64,000 nucleotides of DNA from Chitinophaga jiangningensis. Lineage in GTDB: Bacteria; Bacteroidota; Bacteroidia; Chitinophagales; Chitinophagaceae. The first letter of the stretch is position 1; every line of letters starts with the position of its first letter. The position numbers and the translations under genes are program-made. The notes below the pieces were generated by a model. That model was not told where the DNA came from. It made no database searches and saw only the letters and a list, made by a program, of their open reading frames with translations. The stretch is taken from the NCBI RefSeq assembly GCF_900142605.1, contig NZ_FRBL01000010.1, positions 1 through 64,000 of the forward strand. The letters are read 5' to 3'. Positions 1 to 8,966 of this stretch are shown in pieces.

Positions 1-79
1 AAGTGTACTCTCACCTTTTTTATTTTATTATTTAAATCAAAACTAAGTCTTTGAAATCTTTCTATTATAAATTCTAATA

Positions 80-165
80 CAAACATAGGAGCAGCCAAGC
101 AGGTAAGCAGCAAAGGCTTGTGTTTTGTTGTTTATGGCAAACATAGGAGCAGCCACGCAGGTAAG
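80..165. repeat. 28-bp direct repeat pair and minus-strand copy of dispersed element
   Basis: Positions 80-107 and 138-165 are the same 28 bp with one mismatch (AAGC versus ACGC in the middle). Overlapping the first copy, positions 88-130 read on the minus strand match the dispersed element found again at 22321 and 40224 (CAACA-AACA-AAGCCTT-GCTGCTTACCTGCTT). Each direct repeat also contains CAAACATA, which on the minus strand is a TAnnTTTG-type box, so a promoter reading out of the window is possible. Confidence 0.6.
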
Positions 166-266
166 ACTGGGGTTATGTTGGATAGGATGTGGTTCTGATC
201 GGCTTTTGCCTGGCGGCATCTGTCTAGAAAAAACCGTAGGTCTCTTGTAAACGAAAATAGCATATA

Positions 267-325
267 TAACAAAATGCAGGTCTTTGCTGCTTATGCCCCT
301 TATGCTGCTTTGCGTGCAAAAAAGA
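267..325 (+). repeat. Divergent copy of dispersed intergenic element
   Basis: This stretch shares CTTTGCTGCTTATG, TTATGCTGCTTTGCGTG and the following A-run with the elements at 22321-22378 and 40224-40281. It lies immediately before a GAA-loop palindrome and the 3' end of the minus-strand sigma gene. It is the most diverged of the copies. Confidence 0.5.
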
Positions 326-332
326 TCGCGCC

Positions 333-349
333 GGCCGCCGAAGGCGGCC
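333..349 (-). terminator. GAA-loop palindrome, probable terminator of sigma gene
   Basis: GGCCGCC, a GAA loop, then GGCGGCC: a perfect 7-bp stem. Read on the minus strand it follows the stop codon of the gene ending at 368, and a run of six T comes about 9 nt after the stem. This is a plausible intrinsic terminator with a displaced U-tract. Confidence 0.45.
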
Positions 350-367
350 AACCGCTGCATGAAAAGC

Positions 368-919
368 TTAAAGCAGCACGGTTGCAACAGACCCCTTCAG
401 CATCACTTTCAGCCGCTTATTAGCTGTATTCAGCTGGTTACGTACCGTTTGCTCTGATGCCCCCAGCCTGGCAGCAATTTCTGCTACGGACAAATGCTCA
501 AACCTGCTGAGCCGGAATACTTCCTGTATCCGTGGCGGCAGCTGGTTTACATGCTGATGCAGTTCTTCGTAGAGCTGTTTATAATACAAATGATCGGTGG
601 TATTGGCGGTAGTGTCAGCCAGTAGTCGCGCAAACACATGTTCATGTTTACTGCGTATATCCTCTTTGCGTAAGGCATTTAAAATGCGTAAGCGCAGCAA
701 AAACAGCAGGAAAGCACGGGTTTCATTCGGTACCGGCAGGGAGGCACGCTTCTCCCAGAGTTCCAGGAAAAAATTCTGTAACACATCTTTGGCCATATCA
801 GCGTCCGAAATGATATTACAGGTGTAATACATCAATGCATTCCAGTGTTCCTGGAACAGTTGCTCAAAAGCTACAGTATCGCCCTCCTGGAATCGCTCCC
901 ACCTGATATTGTCTGCCAT
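368..919 (-). CDS. ECF-type RNA polymerase sigma factor
   Basis: This 183-residue protein is a sigma-70 family alternative sigma factor of the short two-domain kind. The N-terminal half carries a region-2 pattern (EQLFQEHWNAL, then DVLQNFFLELWEKR), and the C-terminal half is a region-4 helix-turn-helix (LPPRIQEVFRLSRFEHLSVAEIAARLGASEQTVRNQL). A longer frame upstream would add 67 unsupported residues overlapping the previous gene, so the start at MADNIRWERF is chosen. It is the last gene of a minus-strand cluster, 79 nt after the CHAT protease gene. No zinc-finger anti-sigma gene adjoins it, which is unusual for Bacteroidota. Its promoter targets cannot be read from the sequence. Confidence 0.9.
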   Translation of the reverse strand: MADNIRWERFQEGDTVAFEQLFQEHWNALMYYTCNIISDADMAKDVLQNFFLELWEKRASLPVPNETRAFLLFLLRLRILNALRKEDIRSKHEHVFARLLADTTANTTDHLYYKQLYEELHQHVNQLPPRIQEVFRLSRFEHLSVAEIAARLGASEQTVRNQLNTANKRLKVMLKGSVATVLL

Positions 920-998
920 AGTCACTGAAAAGTTGGATAAGCAGGCCAAAGGTAAGGCCATAGTTATCTTGTTGAAAATCGGGATGTTTATGTTTGTG

Positions 999-3656
999 TT
1001 AATTGTTGTTAGTACGGGCACGGCGCATCCACACATATAAGCACCCAACAGCCGCCAGTGCCCCTGCCAGCAGCCACCAATACCAGCTAAAATGCTGCTG
1101 ATGGATAATCGGCCGTACATTTCCCTGGTAACTCAAAGCTGCCCAGTAATAGGGGAGCTTATGCAGTTCACTCACCTTACTATCCTCCAGCCACGAAATT
1201 TTAGCCTGTTGCAAAGCCATGGCCGCATTGTCCCCTTTTTTTAGCGCCTGGTAAAAATGCTGCATCAGTACCGGGGCAGCAGCATCGGTGACATTCCACA
1301 ATGCGGCTACCACGGCCGGGGTGCCGGTAGCTACAAATGCCCTGGCCATACTTTCAGCACCTTCACCTGCAATGTATCGCCCGTCGGCAGTGCGACAAGC
1401 ACTCAACACCACCAGCGCGGGATGTTGCTCCGTTTTGCGCAGCTCAAACAAATAAAAAGGATTGTCGTATAAGGCAATATGTGGCGCCGCTATGCTATCC
1501 TGCTGAATAAATGCATGGGAGCTGATATGCAGGATGCCACCCTGCTGTAAGGCGGTTTTAAGTCGTGCCGTGCTGGCCGCCTCATTGTCATACAACGCTC
1601 CCTGCACTACCTCCTGCAATAACTGTTTTTCCCTGGCAACGCCCAGTAAGTTGCCCAGCTGCCGCTGGTCCGATACAAAGAAGCCCGTAAACTTCGGCTC
1701 CTGCGGCAGGGCATTTTGCTGCATATACCAGCTGCGGAGCGACCATGCATAGGAAAACGTGGCCTGCTTCACCAGGAAAGGCCATTTGCCCACCGCAGGT
1801 TTATACACCGGGTTCGTTACCAGTGCTTCTACCGGCAGGCCGGCTAAACTCCCGTCCGGCAGCAAACAGTAGGAGGCACCTGCTTCCGGAGGATGTGCGC
1901 CAAACAACTGGCGGTAAATCGTATAGGCATGGCGGTAATATTGTACCGGGCTGCCCGCCATTGCTTGTGGTCCTTCATCAAAATAATGCCGGCGGAAATA
2001 CCGCAGGCTGTCCGCCGGTATGTCCTGGCAATCCAGGTAGCGGATACCATCGTGGCCTAACTCCAAGGAATACACGCGGTCGCCTGCAGTAAAATAAGTG
2101 CGGATATAGCTGTGTGGGGCTAGTTTCTTCACGATAGTGGTCAGGTTCAAACTTGTATCAGGAGTGGTATGTGCAGCCTGCTTATGCAGCTGTGATAACT
2201 TCCAGGCCAGTTGTTGCTGTTGTTGCCGCAGGGTACTGTCCGCACCGCCCTGCTGCAATGCTTCCTTCTGGTAGTAGGCTTGCGCCTGTTCTATTGTCCG
2301 GATCTGCTGCTGCAAAGTATCTTTCACATTTCGGTTCAATAGGTGCAGCTGTTCCCACAAGAGTTGCGCCTTGCTGTCTTCCATAAACAGCAGGAGGTCG
2401 TGCTGGTATTGTTGCTGACCACCGGCTTTCCAGGCGGCATACGCCGTAGCAATGGCATGGGCATAACGTTCACGAATATCCGTAACAGACAGCTCGCGTG
2501 AAGCGGCTGATACATATTCCTGTCGTAGCTGCCTTTCTGTAGCGAAAGTGAGTTTATAGTACTGCATGGCCGCAGCATAGTGCTGCTGGCTGCCATGTAC
2601 CTCCGCTAAAGTGTAAAATAAATCCATCAGTGTATTTTCGGCATATACATCGGCACTGTTAATTTTTCGTAGGTCCTTACCTGGCAGCAGTAAAGCGGCA
2701 CAGCTGTCTAAGCTCGCCAGTGCCTCGGCTGTATGGCGCTGCGCAAAATGGACCCTGGCCAACCGTACAAATAATTTGGCCTGCTCCCTGCGGCGGTAGG
2801 GTAGGCGTGCAGTAGGAAAGGACAGTGCAAGCCGGTAATACTTCATCGCCATGGCCGGCGTAGCAGCATTGATATCTCCGGCCTGTTGATAAGCCATGTA
2901 TAACCAGTGTGCGGCTGCCATATCGCGGGTTGGCTGTTCTTCCAAAATGCGGATGGCCTGTATAATGGATCGCTGGGCTAACACCTCATTTTTAAGCTGA
3001 TGATATACATCCGCCTGTTCTGATAATAATAGTCCATGTAAGGCACTACGTTTATCCACTAAGGTGATCCCTTTGCGACAACATTCCAGGGCAAAATCAT
3101 ATTCCCGCCTGTTGGCGGCGGTATTTGCCAGGTTGCTATAGGTGGCTGCCATGGCGGCCTTATCTTCCAGTGCCTCACTCACGGCCAGGGATACACGATG
3201 AATGTAAATAGCCTGGTCATAATCGCCCAGGCGGGTATAGTTATTTCCAAGCGGCTTTAAAATATGTTCCAGTAAAAATGCAGGATCAACCGTTGGGAAG
3301 TTAATACGTGCCCACTCAAAAGTACGCTGGTAAATGGTGGTGGAAGCAAGGATATCCCCTGATTGCAGGTAATAGTAGCCGGCGTTGGTAAGGAGGTCCA
3401 GCCATGCTTGTTTTTCGCCGATGGTACGCGGCGCACGCCAGCACTTGTTGATCGTAGTTTCCAGTTGTCTGGCTTTGGCCCCCTGGTTATGCTGGGGTAA
3501 CTCCAACTGTGCATAGATCCAGCCGGAGAGGTCATCCCTTTTACGGAAGCAGGGCAGGCTATCAGCGGCCGGCTGCTGAAATGAAAGCAGAGGTGTTGCC
3601 ACCAGCAGCAGCAACAGGTATTTTAGCCACTTGATATGTCCGGAGCCTTCAGCCAT
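999..3656 (-). CDS. Periplasmic TPR-CHAT caspase-like protease
   Basis: An 885-residue protein with a signal peptide (KYLLLLLVATPLLSF), a long helical TPR region (about residues 60-500) and a C-terminal CHAT domain, a clan CD peptidase fold related to caspases. The expected catalytic pair is visible: His714 in HISSHAF and Cys754 in VLSACRT, followed by the conserved GAESMARAFVATG segment. A membrane helix near residues 856-876 (WYWWLLAGALAAVGCLYVW) ends in an RRAR tail, so the protease should sit in the periplasm, tethered to the inner membrane. TPR arrays usually bind partner proteins. The gene lies 23 nt after the PKD/barrel gene and 79 nt before an ECF sigma gene. Substrate unknown; a link to sigma control is inference. 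Confidence 0.85.
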   Translation of the reverse strand: MAEGSGHIKWLKYLLLLLVATPLLSFQQPAADSLPCFRKRDDLSGWIYAQLELPQHNQGAKARQLETTINKCWRAPRTIGEKQAWLDLLTNAGYYYLQSGDILASTTIYQRTFEWARINFPTVDPAFLLEHILKPLGNNYTRLGDYDQAIYIHRVSLAVSEALEDKAAMAATYSNLANTAANRREYDFALECCRKGITLVDKRSALHGLLLSEQADVYHQLKNEVLAQRSIIQAIRILEEQPTRDMAAAHWLYMAYQQAGDINAATPAMAMKYYRLALSFPTARLPYRRREQAKLFVRLARVHFAQRHTAEALASLDSCAALLLPGKDLRKINSADVYAENTLMDLFYTLAEVHGSQQHYAAAMQYYKLTFATERQLRQEYVSAASRELSVTDIRERYAHAIATAYAAWKAGGQQQYQHDLLLFMEDSKAQLLWEQLHLLNRNVKDTLQQQIRTIEQAQAYYQKEALQQGGADSTLRQQQQQLAWKLSQLHKQAAHTTPDTSLNLTTIVKKLAPHSYIRTYFTAGDRVYSLELGHDGIRYLDCQDIPADSLRYFRRHYFDEGPQAMAGSPVQYYRHAYTIYRQLFGAHPPEAGASYCLLPDGSLAGLPVEALVTNPVYKPAVGKWPFLVKQATFSYAWSLRSWYMQQNALPQEPKFTGFFVSDQRQLGNLLGVAREKQLLQEVVQGALYDNEAASTARLKTALQQGGILHISSHAFIQQDSIAAPHIALYDNPFYLFELRKTEQHPALVVLSACRTADGRYIAGEGAESMARAFVATGTPAVVAALWNVTDAAAPVLMQHFYQALKKGDNAAMALQQAKISWLEDSKVSELHKLPYYWAALSYQGNVRPIIHQQHFSWYWWLLAGALAAVGCLYVWMRRARTNNN

Positions 3657-3679
3657 TTAATAGCTGAAGTTATGTTTTT

Positions 3680-5665
3680 TTACAATCGGTATATAGCGTA
3701 TACAAAAAATCTGTTTGGTGTATTACCGGTTACCTGCCTGATATACCGTAATCCCACTGCAGGTCCGGCTTTTACGCTGCCGATCTGTAGGTCAGCAAAG
3801 GCAGCCGCATTAAAGGAGGCAAACCAGGCGGTGTTTTCCGTAACTGTACTGCTCACCGTTTTTAACACTACATTGGGTTGCTGAAAATCAGACAGGTAAG
3901 CCCTGTTTTCAATAGTTGTTTTTGTGGAGATATTCACCTGCGCTAACGCACCGGCGCCTACGCCTATCCACCGGGTAATATTGTAGCGGAAATGCAGGGG
4001 TACTACCTGCAGGGAACTGCGGTTCACGGTAGTAGCACTGCTGCGGCCACTCACCATATAGGCCCGCCCATCCACGGTAGTATCCCGCTTATCGCGGGTG
4101 AAGCCATTTTCATGCACCTCTTTTTCCAGTAGCCCGGCGTAGGCTTCCAGCTGGAAATAGGGCCGCGATGGTGCAAACGGTGCCAGCACGGCTCCCAGTT
4201 GCAAGGGGCCTTTCAGCGTATAGTCCCCCTTATCCGGCGAAAACGTATACCCGGCAACGATAGCCGGTGAAATGCCTTTGATAAACTTTGCCGTAGCCCT
4301 GTTGGTATAAATAGGTTCATTTTTGTCGAATATAATGGCGGCGCTGCTGCTGAACGGAATTTTCTTAGGCTTCTTCTTAAAGCGAATGGTATAGCTGATA
4401 AAACCTTTGGTGCTGTCGGGGTCGGCTACGCCATCCTGCTGCATACCCGGCAGGTAGATGTTCTTAAATACGAAATACAAACTATCTTTCGTACGCACGG
4501 TATCAATACAGCTTTGTGTGTTATAGGCGGAGTCGCAGGCGATACAAACAGGGCTCATACTGTTGATAGCAACAGTTTCAGTATTCAGTTGTTTCGGCAC
4601 CGCAATACCGATGGCTACTTTTTTTGCGGGTCCTTTACCGGTATTCTGAAATTGTACTTTATAGGTCAGCTCTTTCTTTTTTCCCATGAGTCGGTAGTTG
4701 ATGCGCCGCTTTTTCAGTTGCATCCTGTTGGGGTCGTGGGAGGCCACCACCGGCATTTCCAGCGTAAAGGCCTCCGGCTGCAGGGAGGGGTTGTCTGGCA
4801 CCAGTATCGCTGTCATGCTCACCACTGCATTAGTATCTGCAATCATCTCCGGCAGGGTATGCATGGTAACAAACAGGAACTTTTCTGCTGTTTGGTCCAT
4901 GGCATTAAATTTCATGACGGTATGACCACTGTAGGCTTGCTGCATATTCAATAGCAGCGCCTTTGCAGCGGCATTCGGCGTATAACCACCGCCAGCGGCC
5001 GGGCCACGGGCGAGTAGTATTTCCGGATTTCCTTCCACCTGTGCCAGCAATGCCTGCATGGAACTGGAATCCATACCACTGTAATTACGCGTATCCGCGA
5101 TGTTAAAACAGGAACGGTCAAACTGACGCTCGTTGTAAAAAAGCACCAGCGAACCGGAGGGTACCTCACCTGTTACATTTCTGTAGCCGATCAGTGCCAC
5201 AAAGTCTTCTCCCGGTTTAGGGTTGCTGTTGATCTTCATTTCGATATTGCCATTGCTCCTGAAAAAGTGCGAGGCCCAGATGGCCGGCTTCAACGGCTTC
5301 TTCACCTTGATGGGCCGGGGTTTGGTGGGAGGCGCCTTGCCATCGTCGTAGTTGTTGGTAGCGTATAGCCGTACCTGGTAGGTACCGGTATCCTTGTAGT
5401 GTAGCTCCGGTGTTTTGGAGAAGCTAAAAGTTCCATCACCCAGTTCCCAGAAGTAGGTATAAAACGCAGCAGGTGCACCGGCTATCTGCCGCAAGGGGCG
5501 CAGTTTTGCGGATACCTGTATGCTGTCGTCTTCACCTGTCACCACAATTTCTGCAGGCACGGTATCTTGCGGAAAGGAAGGCTGCTGTGGCATAGGTGCT
5601 GTTTGCGCCATCATAAGGTCAGGCTTTAGGAGCAACAGTACGATGATAGGGAACAAATATTTCAT
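3680..5665 (-). CDS. PKD-domain protein with C-terminal outer-membrane barrel
   Basis: A 661-residue exported protein starting MKYLFPIIVLLLLKP, with signal cleavage likely after MMAQ. The 16 extra codons upstream lack signal-peptide character and are left out. A PKD fold lies at about residues 60-125 (YFWELGDGTFSFS, then DTGTYQVRLYA). A DUF11-like segment follows near 320-380 (LTYKVQFQNTGKGPAKKV). The last 170 residues alternate polar and hydrophobic residues with aromatic ends (YFQLEAYAG, IGVGAGALAQVNI, FFVYAIYRL), as in a small outer-membrane beta-barrel. It probably displays the PKD part at the cell surface. It sits between a surface lipoprotein gene and the CHAT protease gene on the same strand. 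Exact role unknown. Confidence 0.7.
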   Translation of the reverse strand: MKYLFPIIVLLLLKPDLMMAQTAPMPQQPSFPQDTVPAEIVVTGEDDSIQVSAKLRPLRQIAGAPAAFYTYFWELGDGTFSFSKTPELHYKDTGTYQVRLYATNNYDDGKAPPTKPRPIKVKKPLKPAIWASHFFRSNGNIEMKINSNPKPGEDFVALIGYRNVTGEVPSGSLVLFYNERQFDRSCFNIADTRNYSGMDSSSMQALLAQVEGNPEILLARGPAAGGGYTPNAAAKALLLNMQQAYSGHTVMKFNAMDQTAEKFLFVTMHTLPEMIADTNAVVSMTAILVPDNPSLQPEAFTLEMPVVASHDPNRMQLKKRRINYRLMGKKKELTYKVQFQNTGKGPAKKVAIGIAVPKQLNTETVAINSMSPVCIACDSAYNTQSCIDTVRTKDSLYFVFKNIYLPGMQQDGVADPDSTKGFISYTIRFKKKPKKIPFSSSAAIIFDKNEPIYTNRATAKFIKGISPAIVAGYTFSPDKGDYTLKGPLQLGAVLAPFAPSRPYFQLEAYAGLLEKEVHENGFTRDKRDTTVDGRAYMVSGRSSATTVNRSSLQVVPLHFRYNITRWIGVGAGALAQVNISTKTTIENRAYLSDFQQPNVVLKTVSSTVTENTAWFASFNAAAFADLQIGSVKAGPAVGLRYIRQVTGNTPNRFFVYAIYRL

Positions 5666-5770
5666 ACCATATAAATATAGATAATTATTATACAAATCGC
5701 AATAAGCCGGCACATGGCCAGCTTACTGCGTTTCAGCATTTGGGGGTATTGTAAACGGATAACAGGCCAG

Positions 5771-6859
5771 TTATTTACTATTCATCCCGTTGATCAGCGC
5801 CAGCAGTGAGCCGGCATCCACCGGTTGCAGGTCAAAACTAACGGTGGTGTAGTTATCGCTACCGGAAGGAGTGCCAATCACCACTGATTTCTGCTCGGCG
5901 TAAAACTGCCCGTTAACGGCACTGATAGCGAGGAACGTACCTTCCAGGCCAATAGGGATAGAAGACTGATAGCTGTGGAAACCATCTTTACCAGCGGGAG
6001 CGGAGAGGATAACATTGTAGAATTTAACCAGCGTATTCATGTTTTTAGGCTTGAAAAACAGCATGCTGGGCTGTTCGCCGCCATAACTTGCCGTGGTTTC
6101 GCTGTTAAAGTGATTGGTAAAATAAGCCATCACCGTTGTTTTAGGATTAGGGAGGGACGCAAGTCCGTCACAGTTTACCCAGCGGAGTAAACTATCGAGT
6201 CTGAAGTCCATAGAACTGTTGGTGGAATTAAAAAAGGCAAAGCTGAAAGGTATCTGATTCCAGGCTACGCCTTTAACAGCTTGCACCTGGGAGGTAAGGG
6301 TAACCGGCTGATTGATGTGATTGTAGCCGTATTGAGTTAAGGTAATGGTGGTATCGCCGCTCCACATAGGCACTTCCTTATTAGCGCCGTTAGCCGCCGC
6401 TTTAGCCGGTACCTGTACCCGGATACCACCATCATTGTTCCGTTGCAGGCCAAGGACCTGTGCTCCCTGCACTGCCTTCACAAAAAACTCCCCGTAGGAC
6501 TCCAGCAGCCTGCCATCGCTGGTAACCGTCGCTTTGTCCGCCAGTATCATCGCACTCACATCCCGGATCTCCCGGATACTGATCGTTACCGGCCCGGTAA
6601 CAGGTTGTCCCGCAGCCGTCACAAATGCATTCCCGGACACATGAAATTTTGTACCCTTCGTAGTGGTAATAACACCGCCAGCAGCGCCATCCACCGTGAA
6701 GGTCTCGAACTTTGGGGCATGGTTGTTTAACAAATCAGCAAGCATCATCGCATCCTGACCTTTTGCAGGTGCGTCATTATTGTTATTCTTTTTGCAGGCA
6801 CCAATGGTAAGGGTGGCAGCAAAGAAAAAGACGATCGATTTTACAGAGATTCTTTTCAT
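5771..6859 (-). CDS. Surface lipoprotein, uncharacterised
   Basis: A 362-residue lipoprotein. The start at MKRISVKSIVFFFAATL gives a signal ending in the lipobox TIGAC, followed by KKNNNND; the 17 codons upstream are rejected. The segment GTKFHVSGNAFVTAAGQPVTG, then VTISIREIRDVSAMILA and LLESYGEFFVKA, is a pattern recurrent in Bacteroidota surface lipoproteins with a carboxypeptidase-regulatory-like fold. The rest is beta-rich with no catalytic motif that I recognise. It is the first gene of the minus-strand cluster that continues with the PKD/barrel, CHAT and sigma genes, 105 nt before the next start. It faces a divergent sigma gene across 140 nt. Confidence 0.65.
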   Translation of the reverse strand: MKRISVKSIVFFFAATLTIGACKKNNNNDAPAKGQDAMMLADLLNNHAPKFETFTVDGAAGGVITTTKGTKFHVSGNAFVTAAGQPVTGPVTISIREIRDVSAMILADKATVTSDGRLLESYGEFFVKAVQGAQVLGLQRNNDGGIRVQVPAKAAANGANKEVPMWSGDTTITLTQYGYNHINQPVTLTSQVQAVKGVAWNQIPFSFAFFNSTNSSMDFRLDSLLRWVNCDGLASLPNPKTTVMAYFTNHFNSETTASYGGEQPSMLFFKPKNMNTLVKFYNVILSAPAGKDGFHSYQSSIPIGLEGTFLAISAVNGQFYAEQKSVVIGTPSGSDNYTTVSFDLQPVDAGSLLALINGMNSK

Positions 6860-6999
6860 AACAATTATTTTTGTTGGTGAGTTTTTCAGGTTTGTTTGTA
6901 TAGAGATCAACGGCTCCTGAAATTTGTTACCCCCCTTTTCAAAAAAAAATTCAGGAAAACTGTACTTTTAAGGATATCAACCGTATAATTCAATCCCAG

Positions 7000-7557
7000 A
7001 TGGCAATTCACCCCGATCAACGTTACCTGGAAGGCCTGCTGAAAAATGATACGTTAATAGTGCAGGAGATCTATCAGCGGTTTTCGGGAAGGATTAAACA
7101 CTTTATTCTACAACACCAGGGCACAGAAGATGATGCTGCCGATATTTTCCAGGAGTCTTTAATAGATATATACAACCAGGCGAAACATAAGCAATTGCAG
7201 CTCACCTGCCCCTTCGAACCATTCCTCTTACTCATCTGCAAAAGAAAATGGCTGAATGATATAAAAAAAAGAGGCCGCCAGCCGGTAACAAAAAAGCTGG
7301 ATGATGTATATGATGTTGGGGAAGATGTTTTTGCCGCAGCGGAACAAACGATACAGGAGGAAAGCCGTACCGCTTTTATAATGTCGCAGTTTGAACGCTT
7401 AGGGGAAAAATGCCGGGAAATACTCCGCCTCACCCTTACCGGAGAGGCACAGGAAAAAATTGCTGCCACACTCGGCGTTACCTACGGCTACCTGCGCAAG
7501 AAAAAATCGGAATGTATGGCCACCCTTCTTTCCTATGTACAGGCTCAAAATTTTTAA
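7000..7557 (+). CDS. ECF-type RNA polymerase sigma factor
   Basis: A 185-residue alternative sigma factor. Region 2 is visible as VQEIYQRFSGRIKHFILQHQ, then DDAADIFQESLIDIYNQ. Region 4 lies in the last 60 residues (LGEKCREILRLTLTGEAQEKIAATLGVTYGYLRKKKSEC). The helix-turn-helix with YGYLRKKKSEC is typical of Bacteroidota sigma factors that control adjacent membrane proteins. It is separated by 3 nt from the following membrane TPR gene, so the two are almost certainly co-transcribed and probably form a regulator pair. It is transcribed away from the CHAT cluster. Confidence 0.88.
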   Translation: MAIHPDQRYLEGLLKNDTLIVQEIYQRFSGRIKHFILQHQGTEDDAADIFQESLIDIYNQAKHKQLQLTCPFEPFLLLICKRKWLNDIKKRGRQPVTKKLDDVYDVGEDVFAAAEQTIQEESRTAFIMSQFERLGEKCREILRLTLTGEAQEKIAATLGVTYGYLRKKKSECMATLLSYVQAQNF

Positions 7558-7560
7558 GGT

Positions 7561-8289
7561 ATGACTGGTTATAATAATGAAGATATTATCCGTTACGCGG
7601 ATGGCGAAATGGACGCTACGGAAGCGGCTCGCTTTGAGGCCACCATGCAGCAGGACCCAGCCCTGGCAGCGGCCTTAAGGCATTACCGTGAGGTAAAGGC
7701 CATACTGGCACAGCGCCTCCCACCGGATGCGCAACTGGATGCGCTGAAAGCCACGCTTAAGCAGCAACGAAGCCGCTATTTCAATACCCCTTCCAAAGTA
7801 GTGTCCATCCGTAAATACCTGATAGGCGCCGCGGCCGCAGCAGCAATCCTGATAGCAGTATTGGTGATCCGCCATTCGCCTGAAAAAGATTTTCTGCAGC
7901 AATATTCCACCACCATGGAAGTATCCGCAGAACGCGGCAATAACAATGATACGCTGCTGCTACGTGCCGCCAGCCTGTTTAACCATAAAGCATACACGCA
8001 GGCGGTAAGTTTATTGGATTCCTGTCTGCAAACCGACAGTACCAATGCCCAGGCCCTGTACTATCGCGGCCTCGCGGGTATCTATACGACCTCACCGGCG
8101 CAGGGCATAGCCGACCTGGAAAAAACTTTCGCAGGAGAGTCCGTCTTTAAATATGATGCGGCATTCTACCTGGCAGTGCATTATGCACAACGCCACCAAA
8201 CAGACAGTGCTGCCTCCTGGATCAATAAAATTCCAGCAGAAGCAGCAGCATATGAGAAAGCGCAGACGCTCAAAAAACAGCTTAAATAA
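7561..8289 (+). CDS. Putative anti-sigma factor with membrane helix and TPR tail
   Basis: A 242-residue protein. The N-terminus (EDIIRYADGEMDATEAARFEATM, then DPALAAALRHY) matches the helical start of anti-sigma and zinc-finger-like proteins but lacks the Cys/His ligands. One membrane helix lies near residues 87-104 (YLIGAAAAAAILIAVLVI), and the C-terminal half is TPR-like (ALYYRGLAGIY, then AAFYLAVHYAQ). The N-terminal 80 residues should be cytoplasmic and the TPR part periplasmic, the layout expected of a membrane sensor holding the sigma factor encoded 3 nt upstream. The function is inferred from layout and neighbour. Confidence 0.65.
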   Translation: MTGYNNEDIIRYADGEMDATEAARFEATMQQDPALAAALRHYREVKAILAQRLPPDAQLDALKATLKQQRSRYFNTPSKVVSIRKYLIGAAAAAAILIAVLVIRHSPEKDFLQQYSTTMEVSAERGNNNDTLLLRAASLFNHKAYTQAVSLLDSCLQTDSTNAQALYYRGLAGIYTTSPAQGIADLEKTFAGESVFKYDAAFYLAVHYAQRHQTDSAASWINKIPAEAAAYEKAQTLKKQLK

Positions 8290-8296
8290 TCACATA

Positions 8297-8842
8297 TTAT
8301 ATCTTTACCCCCGCCGGCAGCAACTCCCGCAGGTACTGCATGCCTTCGGTCCATTCGCCCAGGTTCGACTGTGCATTTATATGCCCTTTGGCGCCCAGGT
8401 TGATGAACCGGCTACCCCAGGTAGCGGCAAAGTAAGTGGCCCGGTCCAGCGAACAGTATTCGTCATTGGTACTGGCCACCACAATGGTTTTAAAAGGAAG
8501 TATTTTATTGGGGATAGGAGTAAAGCCCAGCGCCTCTGGTGGAAAACCGGGACGCTCCGCATCCGGCGGCGCCACCAGTAAAGCCCCAGCTATAGGGCGC
8601 TTCGTTTGTGCGGCCCAGTGAGCCACGGCAATGCAGGCTAAACTGTGCGCCACAATCACCACCTGCGGCCCGGCAGCGGCCACCTCTTTTTCAATATGCA
8701 CCACCCATGCTGCGCATACAGGGGCATCCCAGGAAGTTTGTTCTATACGTTTGGTGCCCGGGATCAATTGTTCCCACAGGGTTTGCCAATGTTGGGGCCC
8801 GGAACTGCCTAGTCCCGGTGCAGTGAGCACGTGTGTAGCCAT
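8297..8842 (-). CDS. RBBP9/YdeN-family serine hydrolase
   Basis: A 181-residue alpha/beta hydrolase, starting at MATHVLTAPGLGSSGPQHWQ; fifteen upstream codons are rejected because the family begins at this strand. The N-terminal signature GLGSSGPQHWQTLWE is typical of RBBP9/YdeN proteins. The likely triad is Ser67 in VAHSLAC, Asp127 in STNDEYC and His154 in GAKGHIN. The family is cytosolic; substrates are poorly known. It converges with the preceding plus-strand gene across only 7 nt and lies beyond the terminator of the polysaccharide locus, so it is probably transcribed alone. Confidence 0.88.
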   Translation of the reverse strand: MATHVLTAPGLGSSGPQHWQTLWEQLIPGTKRIEQTSWDAPVCAAWVVHIEKEVAAAGPQVVIVAHSLACIAVAHWAAQTKRPIAGALLVAPPDAERPGFPPEALGFTPIPNKILPFKTIVVASTNDEYCSLDRATYFAATWGSRFINLGAKGHINAQSNLGEWTEGMQYLRELLPAGVKI

Positions 8843-8883
8843 GTATGAACGACGGTTTGTACAGAAAGATAATAAATATCTCT

Positions 8884-8916
8884 CCAAAAAAATAGCCGGT
8901 GTTAGAGAACACCGGC
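8884..8916 (-). terminator. Intrinsic terminator after the polysaccharide locus
   Basis: On the minus strand GCCGGTGTT, a CTCT loop and AACACCGGC form a perfect 9-bp stem followed by TATTTTTTT. It lies about 190 nt past the last gene of the SusC/D locus and before the hydrolase start, a position suited to ending transcripts of the locus. Confidence 0.7.
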
Positions 8917-8966
8917 ATCAGGTAACAACCAAAACAGCATATTGTATACTGTAATAAGTTAAAAAG

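Larger units (their letters stand above)
1..367. other. Gene-free window edge with repeats
   Basis: I see no convincing gene here. A 114-codon minus-strand reading frame exists, but it spans the repeats described below and has no protein-like character. The stretch holds a 28-bp direct repeat, two copies of a dispersed element and a GAA-loop palindrome just beyond the stop codon of the sigma-factor gene at 368. Confidence 0.6.

Noticed and set aside
43..387. 114-codon minus-strand frame at the window edge
   Set aside because: It overlaps the sigma gene end, the dispersed repeats and a terminator-like palindrome; no protein features.
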